Below are positions 57,491 through 64,000 of a stretch of DNA of 64,000 nt, one piece after another. The translations under genes and the position numbers were made by a program. Position 1 is the stretch's first letter. Each line of letters starts with the position of its first letter. This DNA is from Oscillospiraceae bacterium (GTDB lineage Bacteria; Bacillota; Clostridia; Oscillospirales; Oscillospiraceae): positions 1 through 64,000 of the forward strand of contig JAFYAU010000022.1 in the NCBI GenBank assembly GCA_017540565.1, written 5' to 3'. The notes beneath the pieces were generated by a model. The model made no database searches, was not told the DNA's origin, and was given only the letters and a program-made list of their open reading frames with translations.

Positions 57491-58060
57491 ATGAAGAAAG
57501 TTGCTGTGATATGGTCGAGTCCGAATACCGACGGCCTGACGGCGTCCGCGAAGGACCGGTTCATTGCCGGACTGACGGAAGCCGGAGTCCAGACGGAGGA
57601 GATCCACCTGAACAGGAAAAAGATCGGCCACTGCATGGCATGCGGGGACGGCTGGGGCACCTGCCGCTCGAAAGGCGCGTGCGTGATCCAGGACGATTTT
57701 GCGGAGATCTACCGGAAACTGCAGGAAGCGGACGGCATCGTCTGGGTCAGCGCCGTATACTGGTGGGAAATGACGGAATGCTTCAAGGCGTTCTTCGACC
57801 GGCTGCGCCGCTGCGAGGGATTCACGAACCGTTTCCTCGAAGGAAAGAGATGCGTGCTGATCGCCTGCGCCGGCGGGACCGGCCGCGGCGTGCTGGACTG
57901 CCTGCAGCAGTTCGAACGCGGCCTGACCCACATGGGAATGCGCGTTTACGACCGGATCCCCGTCGAGAGGTACAACAGGGACTATATGCTGCCGGCCTTG
58001 GCCGAGGCCGGAAAAACGTATGCGGAGAGACTAGAGACGGGATTCGATATGTATTATTGA
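57491..58060 (+). CDS. Flavodoxin-fold NAD(P)H-dependent FMN reductase family protein
   Basis: A 189-residue flavodoxin-like protein. The FMN phosphate loop appears as WSSPNTDGLT at the end of the first strand. A 'CMACGDGWGTCRSKGACVIQDDF' segment, the cysteine-bearing signature of iron-sulfur flavoprotein-like reductases, follows, then 'SAVYWWEMTECFKAFFDRL'. It should use NAD(P)H and FMN to reduce small molecules or metals. The ATG at 57491 is behind GAGAAGGGAGAGGG. It is the only gene between sites D and E; its stop codon is nine bases before site E. Confidence 0.88.
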   Translation: MKKVAVIWSSPNTDGLTASAKDRFIAGLTEAGVQTEEIHLNRKKIGHCMACGDGWGTCRSKGACVIQDDFAEIYRKLQEADGIVWVSAVYWWEMTECFKAFFDRLRRCEGFTNRFLEGKRCVLIACAGGTGRGVLDCLQQFERGLTHMGMRVYDRIPVERYNRDYMLPALAEAGKTYAERLETGFDMYY

Positions 58061-58069
58061 GGAGCCAAT

Positions 58070-58097
58070 AGTTTACTATAAATAAATTATGGTAAAT
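58070..58097 (+). other. dif-like recombination site E
   Basis: Left arm AGTTTACTATA, centre AATAAA, right arm TTATGGTAAAT. It lies nine bases after the flavodoxin-fold gene and 115 bases before the next start codon. The downstream gap holds TTGACA at about 58172 but no good -10. No sixth site was found in the rest of the window. Confidence 0.6.
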
Positions 58098-58212
58098 ATA
58101 ATCGGCTTTTCGGGCAAGAGGGAATCTGACGGGACCCTGTGAAGGGCTTCCGGCAGCGCAGCCAAAACGGTTGACATAAGATAATTGATTCGGAAGTAGC
58201 GGAGGATGGCCT

Positions 58213-58866
58213 GTGAGAAAGGAACTGGAACATTTCACCATCGACGGTAGCCTGGGCGGACAGCAGGAATGGTTTCCGGAATACTGGATGAAGATCGGCG
58301 GTTGCGGAGCCGTGACCGCCTGTGATATCTGTATTTATCTGGCTCGCTATCTGAAGATGCCGGAAGCATGTCCGTTCGATGCGTGGAACATCTCGAAAGA
58401 GGATTATCTGTCGTTCGGAGAAAAGATGCGGCCCTATCTCAGCCCGCGTCCTACGGGAATAGACCGCACGGAGATCTATGTGGAAGGTTTTGGGAGATAT
58501 CTGGCGGATTCCGGCGTTTCCGGGATCGGCTTCCGCGAGATCAGCGGGACGGAGGATGTTGAAACTGCCGTCAGGGAGGTGCGTGCCCAGATCGACCGGG
58601 GACTCCCTGTTGCGTATCTGATGCTGATGCACAGGGACAAGGCGCTGGACGACTATATGTGGCACTGGTTCCTGCTGAACGGCTATGATGAGACGGAGGA
58701 ACGCTTCCTTGTGAAGGTTGTCTCCTATGGTGAGGGGAAATGGATGGACCTGCGGCATCTGTGGCGCACCTGCCGGAGAAGAAAGGGAGGCTTTGTCCTT
58801 TTGGAAACGGAGAAGCAGATTGAACCGCACAAACTGCAGACCCGAGATGTTCCGAGCGGAGAGTGA
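58213..58866 (+). CDS. Protein of unknown function with a possible papain-like cysteine-protease core
   Basis: A 217-residue protein I do not firmly recognise. An early GGCGAVTACDICIYLARYL motif places a Cys at the start of a helix, and a later 'MWHWFLLNGYDE' places His at the start of a strand followed by Asn. This order recalls C39-type or other papain-fold peptidases. No signal peptide is visible, so it would be cytoplasmic. It starts at a GTG (58213) behind GGAGGATG. The next gene begins four bases after its stop, so the two are probably co-translated. Confidence 0.55.
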   Translation: MRKELEHFTIDGSLGGQQEWFPEYWMKIGGCGAVTACDICIYLARYLKMPEACPFDAWNISKEDYLSFGEKMRPYLSPRPTGIDRTEIYVEGFGRYLADSGVSGIGFREISGTEDVETAVREVRAQIDRGLPVAYLMLMHRDKALDDYMWHWFLLNGYDETEERFLVKVVSYGEGKWMDLRHLWRTCRRRKGGFVLLETEKQIEPHKLQTRDVPSGE

Positions 58867-58870
58867 GCGG

Positions 58871-59986
58871 ATGCGCGAAAGAATGAGAGTGGGGATCAAC
58901 AAGCTCGGATTCGGGTTCCTCCGTCTGCCGGAGACGGCGGGAGAGCCGGACTGGCGGACGATCGCCGAACTGACGGATATCTTTCTGGATGAAGGAGGAC
59001 GCTGGTTCGATACCTTTTACACCTATATGAACGGACGCAGCGAGGAGGCTGTCCGGCGCTGCGTGACGGAAAGGCTGCCTCGGGACCGGTTCAGGCTCAT
59101 TGAGAAGCTTCCCGGATACCTGTGCGGGTCCTATGAGGACTGCGGCCGGTACTTCCGGGAGGAGCAGCGCCGCTGCGGCACCGACTATTTCGATATTTAC
59201 ATGCTTCACTGGTTGAACCGGGAAAACTACGAGACTGCAGAACGGGTGGACGAATTCCGATTCCTCCGGGAGGTGAAGGAAGGCGGATACGCCGGGCGTA
59301 TCGGGTTTTCCTGGCATGACAGCGCGTCCCTTCTGGATACCGTTCTGAGCCGGCACCCGGAGGTGGACGTCGTGCTGCTGCAGATCAACTATCTGGACTG
59401 GGAATCTGCCGGCATCGAATCGCGGAAATGCTATGAAACCGCGCTGAGGCACGGAAAAAGCGTTTTCGTGATGGAACCCGTAAAGGGCGGCACACTGTCC
59501 CGGCTGCCGCCGGAGGCGGAAAAGATCCTCCGCAGACAGGATCCGGAACGGACGCCGTCGGACTGGGCGCTGCGTTTCGTTCAGTCGCTGCCGGGTGTGG
59601 AGATTTGTCTCAGCGGCATGAACCGGGCCGAACATGTCCGGGCCAATCTTGCACCTTTTCCACTGCTGACGGAGGCGGAAACGGATGCGCTGAGGAAAGT
59701 TGCAGAGGTCCTGAGAAAAGACGGAGGGATCCCCTGCACCGGGTGCCGCTACTGCGTGAGCCACTGCCCGAAACATATCTCCATACCGGATGTTCTCGGC
59801 ATGTACAATGAGATGCAGCGGTGGCCGGAGGAAGACTGGAAGATCCGGCCGGTCTATGAGCAGACGGTGAAGACCCGCGGGAAGGCGTCGGAATGTATCG
59901 GATGCGGCAGCTGCGAAAAGCATTGCCCGCAGCACATTCACATTCCCGAATGGATGGGAAGGGCAGCTCAGATGCTGGAACGATGA
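58871..59986 (+). CDS. Aldo/keto reductase with C-terminal 4Fe-4S ferredoxin domain
   Basis: A 371-residue protein. The TIM barrel (about 1-275) has the AKR pattern with FDTFYTY (catalytic Asp/Tyr region), EKLP (Lys) and MLHW (His). The C-terminal part has two cysteine motifs, CTGCRYCVSHCP and CIGCGSCEKHCP, which can hold two 4Fe-4S clusters. This AKR-ferredoxin form is widespread in anaerobes and may couple NAD(P)H and ferredoxin; its substrate is unknown. The ATG at 58871 is chosen because GGAGAG lies nine bases upstream. Confidence 0.9.
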   Translation: MRERMRVGINKLGFGFLRLPETAGEPDWRTIAELTDIFLDEGGRWFDTFYTYMNGRSEEAVRRCVTERLPRDRFRLIEKLPGYLCGSYEDCGRYFREEQRRCGTDYFDIYMLHWLNRENYETAERVDEFRFLREVKEGGYAGRIGFSWHDSASLLDTVLSRHPEVDVVLLQINYLDWESAGIESRKCYETALRHGKSVFVMEPVKGGTLSRLPPEAEKILRRQDPERTPSDWALRFVQSLPGVEICLSGMNRAEHVRANLAPFPLLTEAETDALRKVAEVLRKDGGIPCTGCRYCVSHCPKHISIPDVLGMYNEMQRWPEEDWKIRPVYEQTVKTRGKASECIGCGSCEKHCPQHIHIPEWMGRAAQMLER

Positions 59987-59987
59987 T

Positions 59988-60034
59988 GCCGCATGAAAGC
60001 AGAAGCCACGGGTCCGGAATGCCTGCGGCTTTTT
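59988..60034 (+). terminator. Probable terminator of the aldo/keto reductase gene
   Basis: AGCC...GGCT pairing (60004-60030) with two mismatches is followed by TTTTTG; an outer GCCGCA (59988-59993) can also pair with TGCGGC (60024-60029). Confidence 0.55.
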
Positions 60035-60100
60035 GCGTGAAATACCGGTTTTTACATACGATCGGGAAAATTGCACGTATTGCGGAAACTGCGACCGAAG

Positions 60101-60137
60101 GACGGAAAGCCCTCTTTCAGCGGGAGGGTTTTCCGTC
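60101..60137. repeat. Long hairpin in the gap before the TPR protein
   Basis: GACGGAAA plus CCCTC (60101-60114) pairs with GAGGG plus TTTCCGTC (60124-60137), with one G-T pair. There is no T tract. Its role is unknown; it lies between the reductase terminator and a weak promoter (TGCAAA at 60154, TATACT at 60177-60182). Confidence 0.45.
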
Positions 60138-60230
60138 TGCCCCGATATTATCGTGCAAAATCGATGGCGGTTGTGCTATACTGTTTGTGCATTACTGCAT
60201 ACTCCGCGAAGGAAAGGATGCCGCACACTG

Positions 60231-61352
60231 ATGAAGGAATTCTTGATTACAATTGCAGCAACACTGCCGATCATCGCGTTCGAAATCGTCGTCGCAGTCG
60301 TTTTTACCTTTCTGATCGAAGCGATACTGAAGAAAAACAAGATTTGGGTCCGGCTGCTTGCGATCTGGGTCGGCCTGCTGCTGTTCCAGACGGGGATCTA
60401 CACCTGGCTGCCGGGAAAACTGGGACTGGTGGTCTCCTTCATGGACGGCGAGGTGGAATTCACCGACGGTGCGCTGATCGGCAATCTTTCTCTCATCATG
60501 TTCATGCATTCCCTGAGCATCGGCCTTTCAATGCTCAGTCATATCTGGAAAGCCATCCGCAAAAAGGTAAAGTTCAACGGAAAATTCGTACTGGTTGAAA
60601 TTGCAGTGATTGCTGTCCTCATTTTCCTTGGGATCCAGGTCATGAACCGTGCAGAAACAGAGGTTATCCCGGCCGAGCAAAGCAAGATCACCGCGATAAT
60701 CGTCGTCGGCCTGATTCTGATCCTCTGGGGCTTCAGAAGCATAAAGAAGACAGTCGGGAAGATCTCGAACGGGGCCCCGTCGGAGGCTGAGAAGAAACCG
60801 GAACATGCCGGAAAGGCCCCTGAAAGGAAGAAACCCGCCGCCGCTGCGCCAACACCGTCGGCAGCCGATCCGATGCAGGAATTCTCGCGAGTGGTGGCGG
60901 AGAAGGACCGGCTGAAGGCGCTGGGAGACTATGCTTCCCAGATACCGCTGCTGACGAAGGCTACGGAACTGGATGTGGACGGAAAGAGCAAGGCGAGGAT
61001 CTGGAACTATCTGGGCATGGCCCATGAACAACTGAGATCTCCCCAAAAAGCGGAGGAGTGTTATCGGAACGCGCTGCTCTTCGATAAGGAGAACCCGGCT
61101 TCCCACAACAATCTGGCGCTGCTGTGTTCCGACCGTGGGGATCATCAGGCGGCTCTCCGGCACATGGAAGCGGCAATCCCGGCTGCCAAGGCACGGCATC
61201 AGGAAATGGGACTCTACTATGGAAACTATGCCCTTATCGCGGGAAAGGGAGGAAATCTGTCCCGTGCGGAGGATTATCTGATTCTGGCGAAGAGCGCCGG
61301 ATATGATGAAGCCTCCATTCAGTCCATCCGTCGCCAGCTGGGCTTGAAGTGA
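60231..61352 (+). CDS. Membrane protein with C-terminal TPR repeats
   Basis: A 373-residue protein. Four hydrophobic helices fill the first half (about 5-28, 38-58, 75-97 and 113-155). A basic Pro/Ala-rich linker (about 180-215) leads to a cytoplasmic tetratricopeptide region (about 220-370, 'WNYLGMAHEQLRSPQKAEECYRNALLFDKENPASHNNLALL'). It is likely a scaffold for other proteins. The ATG at 60231 lies 12 bases after AAGGAAAGGA. A strong terminator follows; a VWA-domain protein is encoded next. Confidence 0.75.
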   Translation: MKEFLITIAATLPIIAFEIVVAVVFTFLIEAILKKNKIWVRLLAIWVGLLLFQTGIYTWLPGKLGLVVSFMDGEVEFTDGALIGNLSLIMFMHSLSIGLSMLSHIWKAIRKKVKFNGKFVLVEIAVIAVLIFLGIQVMNRAETEVIPAEQSKITAIIVVGLILILWGFRSIKKTVGKISNGAPSEAEKKPEHAGKAPERKKPAAAAPTPSAADPMQEFSRVVAEKDRLKALGDYASQIPLLTKATELDVDGKSKARIWNYLGMAHEQLRSPQKAEECYRNALLFDKENPASHNNLALLCSDRGDHQAALRHMEAAIPAAKARHQEMGLYYGNYALIAGKGGNLSRAEDYLILAKSAGYDEASIQSIRRQLGLK

Positions 61353-61378
61353 ATACGGTTTTCACAGGTTTTGCTGAA

Positions 61379-61410
61379 CGGAGGCTTCCCGGGGGAAGCC
61401 TCCGTTTTTG
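61379..61410 (+). terminator. Terminator of the TPR protein gene
   Basis: ACGGAGGCTTCC (61379-61390) and GGAAGCCTCCGT (61395-61406) form a perfect 12-bp stem with a CGGG loop, followed by TTTTT. Confidence 0.95.
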
Positions 61411-61466
61411 CTGCCCGGGACTGCGGCTGTCCGCGCGAAAACATCATCGGAAAGGGTAAAAAAGCA

Positions 61467-61495
61467 TTGTGAAAACAGATGCCTGGGAATATAAT
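61467..61495 (+). promoter_or_regulatory. Promoter of the VWA-domain gene
   Basis: TTGTGA (61467-61472), 17 bases, TATAAT (61490-61495). The start codon is about 40 bases further on, with GAGGAGGGG before it. Confidence 0.85.
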
Positions 61496-61536
61496 CATAT
61501 ATTGGTGTTATCTATAGTTTTGAGAGGAGGGGACGC

Positions 61537-64000
61537 ATGAAAAAAGGCATGTGTTTTCTGCTGGCCTTTCTGCTGATTCTGGGCTGCGTGCTGACACCGG
61601 CGGCATCTGCGGCGAAGAAAGGCGCGGAGAAGAAAAACATAGCCATCGTCTTCGATAACTCAGGTTCCATGTACATCAGGGAAAACAAGGCCTGGTGCCG
61701 CGCCACGTACGCCATGGAGGTTTTCGCAGCCATGATGAATGAGGGCGACACGCTGACCATCTACCCGATGCATGAGGTAACGGTAAACGGGAAGACGTAT
61801 GACAGCGAGAGTCCCGTAGTGATCTCGGGACCGAAGAATGCCGAGCTCATCAGGAACATCTATACGCCGGATCCTCTGGGAACGCCGATTGAGACGATCG
61901 ACGCCGCATATCAGGGACTGAAAGGCGGCGGCGGAGAGAAATGGCTCATCGTCCTGACAGATGGCGATACGTTCTATGAGGACAACCGGGATCTGGGAGT
62001 CTCCGCGACAAAGGAGAAACTGTCCGAGAAGCTTGGCGAATACAACAAGGCCGTGAACGTCATGTATCTGGGTATCGGCAGCAACGCTGTCATGCCTTCC
62101 GTCAGCGAGAACGGCTCCACCCGCTATTACGGGGACAAGGCGGGAGACAGCGCGCAGGTACTGTCAAAGCTTACCTACATGTGCAACATGATCTTCGGTC
62201 GCGATACCATGCCCGTCACGGACAACCGTATTGACATGGATCTTTCCATGAAGAAGGTCATCGTGTTTGTGCAGGGAAGGGACGTTTCCAGCATCAGCGC
62301 AGCCAACGACCGGGGAGAAATCGGGACGAAGCTCGACGAGCACGCCACGAAATATTCCACGCTCGGCGCCGGCGGCGACAACAAAGGAAACACCGTGGAC
62401 GACAACCTGCAGGGCATGATTGTCACCTATGAGGACTGCCTGGCCGGGGACTATACGCTCAGTTACAGCGGATCCGCCTCCAGCGCCGTTGCCTATTACG
62501 AACCGGACGTCGATCTGGTGGTGCAGTTGGTTGAGGCTTCCACCGGGCGCATTATCGGGGGAGAAGATATCGCCTACAGCGGCGACTATGAGCTGCGGTA
62601 CGGCCTGATGGACAATCAGACGGGACAGCTGACAGAGTCCGACCTGTTGGGAAGCACTCATTATGAAGTGGACTACACCGTCAACGGGGAAAGCTTTACG
62701 GCCTCTTCGGACAGGAAACAGGATTCCCTGAAACTTGCGCTTGCTCCGGGCGATGTGCTGGATGCAACCATCGCTGCGGACTACCTCAGCGGATACCATC
62801 TCGAAAAGGATGCGCCGGATTTCGGCTGGCCGGAAGGCGGCTTCCGCGTGCAGGTGCGGACCATCGCGGTGGAAGAACTGACGATGGAACTGACGGAGAT
62901 GCGCGACGAGTATATGCTCTCCGAACTGGAAAAGGCTGGCAGGTTCACTCTGAAAACGGCCTATCAGGGAGTGCCACTGACAGGAGAAACTCTGGCTTCC
63001 GTGGTGCCGAATCTTCGGTTGGAGGGCGGCAACGCTGAAGTGACGTGGGAACCCAACGCGGACGGCACCGGTTTTGACGTGTTCCTGAAATACGCGGGCG
63101 GCGACGCCGCCTCTACGGAGTGCGGGGACTATAAGCTGCTGGCGGACATCACTTTCACCAATGAGGACGGGCAGACAGGAACCAGCAGCGTTGCGGAGAA
63201 GGAATTCACGATCACGGATGACGGCTACGGACTGACCTCAAAACTGGAGGCACCGCAGAGTTTCTTCAGGGCTTCCGAGATGGAAAAGGGAGAGCCGCTG
63301 CGGCTGACCCTGGCCAGAGACGGCGAACCGCTGACGGATGAGGAACTGGCCGGTGTAAGCGTGGAAGTGGACGCTGACGGACTGGACTATGAGGTCGTAC
63401 CGCTGCCCGGGGAGTCAGCCCTTGCCATCCGTCTCAAAAACAGGGACGGAGCACCCATGGGCAAGCGGGACGTGGTATGCAGCGTCAATGCCAGAGACCG
63501 GGTGGGGAGAGAAATCCACACTACGTCGAAGACATCCATAGAGGTGCAGAAGTATCCGCTTTGGATGCGGTGGGCGGTAGCCGGAGCGATCCTGCTGCTG
63601 GCGATTCTGGCTGCGATTCTGATCATGAATCAGAAGGTGCTGCCGAAACAAGTGACGCGGCAGGGAGAGACGGATTTCAACATCGGCGGCAAAGCCATTG
63701 AGGACAGCGCCAAGATCGGTTACAAGCGCGGTTCAAAGTCTTTGGATATCAGCCCGCCGTCGGCGCCCGCGTATCCCTATGTCAGCTGCGGGGCAAAACT
63801 GAAGCTCGAGGCGGTGAGTCCGCGGCGGATCCCGTCCAAGAAGCGGCAGATAATGGTCACCGAAGTTCAGGCCGGCAGTGACATCGACTCCGTGGAGGTC
63901 GGGGCGGCCGTCTATGAGAGGGACAAAGCCACCGGACGCTTCGTCAAGGAGGGGAGCAATCCCACGATGCTTAGCCACAACTCCGTAATCACTGTGAACG
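61537..64000 (+). CDS. Large membrane-anchored VWA-domain protein (3' end beyond window)
   Basis: An open frame of 821 codons that runs off the right edge. A signal peptide (about 1-26, ending ASAA) is followed by a von Willebrand A domain (about 33-220) with the MIDAS motif DNSGSM (Asp40-Ser42-Ser44), a Thr in 'PLGTPIE' and an Asp in 'VLTDGDT', so metal-dependent ligand binding is likely. A beta-rich extracellular region (about 220-665) and one membrane helix (about 674-692, 'RWAVAGAILLLAILAAILIM'-like) follow; the rest is cytoplasmic. Function is unknown. Possible roles are surface adhesion or assembly of a membrane complex. It has its own promoter and is preceded by the TPR membrane protein. 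Confidence 0.85.
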   Translation, partial: MKKGMCFLLAFLLILGCVLTPAASAAKKGAEKKNIAIVFDNSGSMYIRENKAWCRATYAMEVFAAMMNEGDTLTIYPMHEVTVNGKTYDSESPVVISGPKNAELIRNIYTPDPLGTPIETIDAAYQGLKGGGGEKWLIVLTDGDTFYEDNRDLGVSATKEKLSEKLGEYNKAVNVMYLGIGSNAVMPSVSENGSTRYYGDKAGDSAQVLSKLTYMCNMIFGRDTMPVTDNRIDMDLSMKKVIVFVQGRDVSSISAANDRGEIGTKLDEHATKYSTLGAGGDNKGNTVDDNLQGMIVTYEDCLAGDYTLSYSGSASSAVAYYEPDVDLVVQLVEASTGRIIGGEDIAYSGDYELRYGLMDNQTGQLTESDLLGSTHYEVDYTVNGESFTASSDRKQDSLKLALAPGDVLDATIAADYLSGYHLEKDAPDFGWPEGGFRVQVRTIAVEELTMELTEMRDEYMLSELEKAGRFTLKTAYQGVPLTGETLASVVPNLRLEGGNAEVTWEPNADGTGFDVFLKYAGGDAASTECGDYKLLADITFTNEDGQTGTSSVAEKEFTITDDGYGLTSKLEAPQSFFRASEMEKGEPLRLTLARDGEPLTDEELAGVSVEVDADGLDYEVVPLPGESALAIRLKNRDGAPMGKRDVVCSVNARDRVGREIHTTSKTSIEVQKYPLWMRWAVAGAILLLAILAAILIMNQKVLPKQVTRQGETDFNIGGKAIEDSAKIGYKRGSKSLDISPPSAPAYPYVSCGAKLKLEAVSPRRIPSKKRQIMVTEVQAGSDIDSVEVGAAVYERDKATGRFVKEGSNPTMLSHNSVITVN

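Noticed and set aside
54811..58097. Reading the five AT-rich sites simply as promoters
   Set aside because: Only some have a -10-like hexamer, and then at 15 or 19 bases from the -35-like part; site C has none. Sites B and C are followed by separate good promoters, and site A lies between convergent genes.
60033..60230. Upstream extension of the TPR protein with a CTYCGNC cysteine motif
   Set aside because: The stretch includes two hairpins and a promoter-like sequence, has no ribosome site, and would put a soluble Cys-rich segment before an N-terminal membrane helix. The motif seems fortuitous.
1..64000. CRISPR arrays, tRNA/rRNA genes, insertion sequences or prophage genes
   Set aside because: No regularly spaced repeats, no cloverleaf or rRNA sequence, and no transposase, integrase or phage structural gene was recognised on either strand. 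A tyrosine recombinase that could act on the dif-like sites is also not encoded here.

Overview
The window is a 64 kb stretch of dense bacterial chromosome with no rRNA, tRNA, CRISPR array, prophage or recognisable insertion sequence. A CIRCE-controlled hrcA-grpE-dnaK-dnaJ cluster, a FeoA-FeoA-FeoB-Cys-rich module, a YqhQ-like DUF1385 gene beside prmC and recA, an FMN riboswitch before a RibU-type ECF component, many purine-rich Shine-Dalgarno sequences and single-membrane lipoproteins all point to a Gram-positive member of the Clostridia. The coding DNA is clearly GC-rich, which fits a high-GC gut-type lineage such as the Oscillospirales; this placement is inferred.

Layout: 0.2-3.5 kb, ferrous iron uptake (minus strand). 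3.6-4.3 kb, PAP2 phosphatase-like membrane protein. 4.5-8.7 kb, heterodimeric ABC exporter plus MarR regulator. 8.7-14.0 kb, URO-D-family protein, HtrA protease, and an overlapping S-adenosylhomocysteine hydrolase/deaminase pair. 14.2-25.7 kb, a long plus-strand run: lipoprotein, two-component system, DUF1385 protein, prmC, recA, recX, rimO, pgsA, azlCD and a degenerate amidase, closed by a strong terminator. 25.7-30.6 kb, SPFH/NfeD pair, SleB-type hydrolase, rpiB and membrane proteins. 30.7-35.7 kb, heat-shock operon. 35.7-36.7 kb, riboswitch-controlled riboflavin uptake. 36.9-43.7 kb, topoisomerase IV pair followed by a degenerate transglutaminase lipoprotein, a DivIVA-like coiled-coil protein and an orphan fumarase beta subunit. 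43.8-45.7 kb, rpsB-tsf. 45.7-50.8 kb, a Trk/Ktr potassium system with its own KdpDE-type two-component system. 50.9-54.8 kb, a FecCD-type metal/corrinoid importer with an NTPase, behind a structured leader with a terminator. 54.8-60 kb, small independent accessory genes. 60-64 kb, a TPR membrane protein and a large VWA-domain protein cut by the right edge.

The most unusual feature is a set of five 28-bp AT-rich sites (A 45684, B 54811, C 56439, D 57407, E 58070), all in one orientation. Each has the 11-6-11 architecture of a XerC/XerD dif site, and the right arms resemble TTATGTTAAAT. Each lies just 3' of a gene or its terminator. The last four punctuate a row of unrelated cargo genes (transglutaminase lipoprotein; HD hydrolase plus zinc ribbon; flavodoxin-fold reductase; then a cysteine-peptidase-like protein). 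This looks like a dif-module cassette array, though a repeated operator remains possible. Other points of interest are a candidate riboswitch ahead of the FecCD importer, paired iron-type operators in a consensus feo promoter, two cell-surface proteins that kept an enzyme fold but seem to have lost catalytic residues, and two promoters preceded by direct repeats at the same 21 + 11 bp spacing typical of OmpR-family activators.
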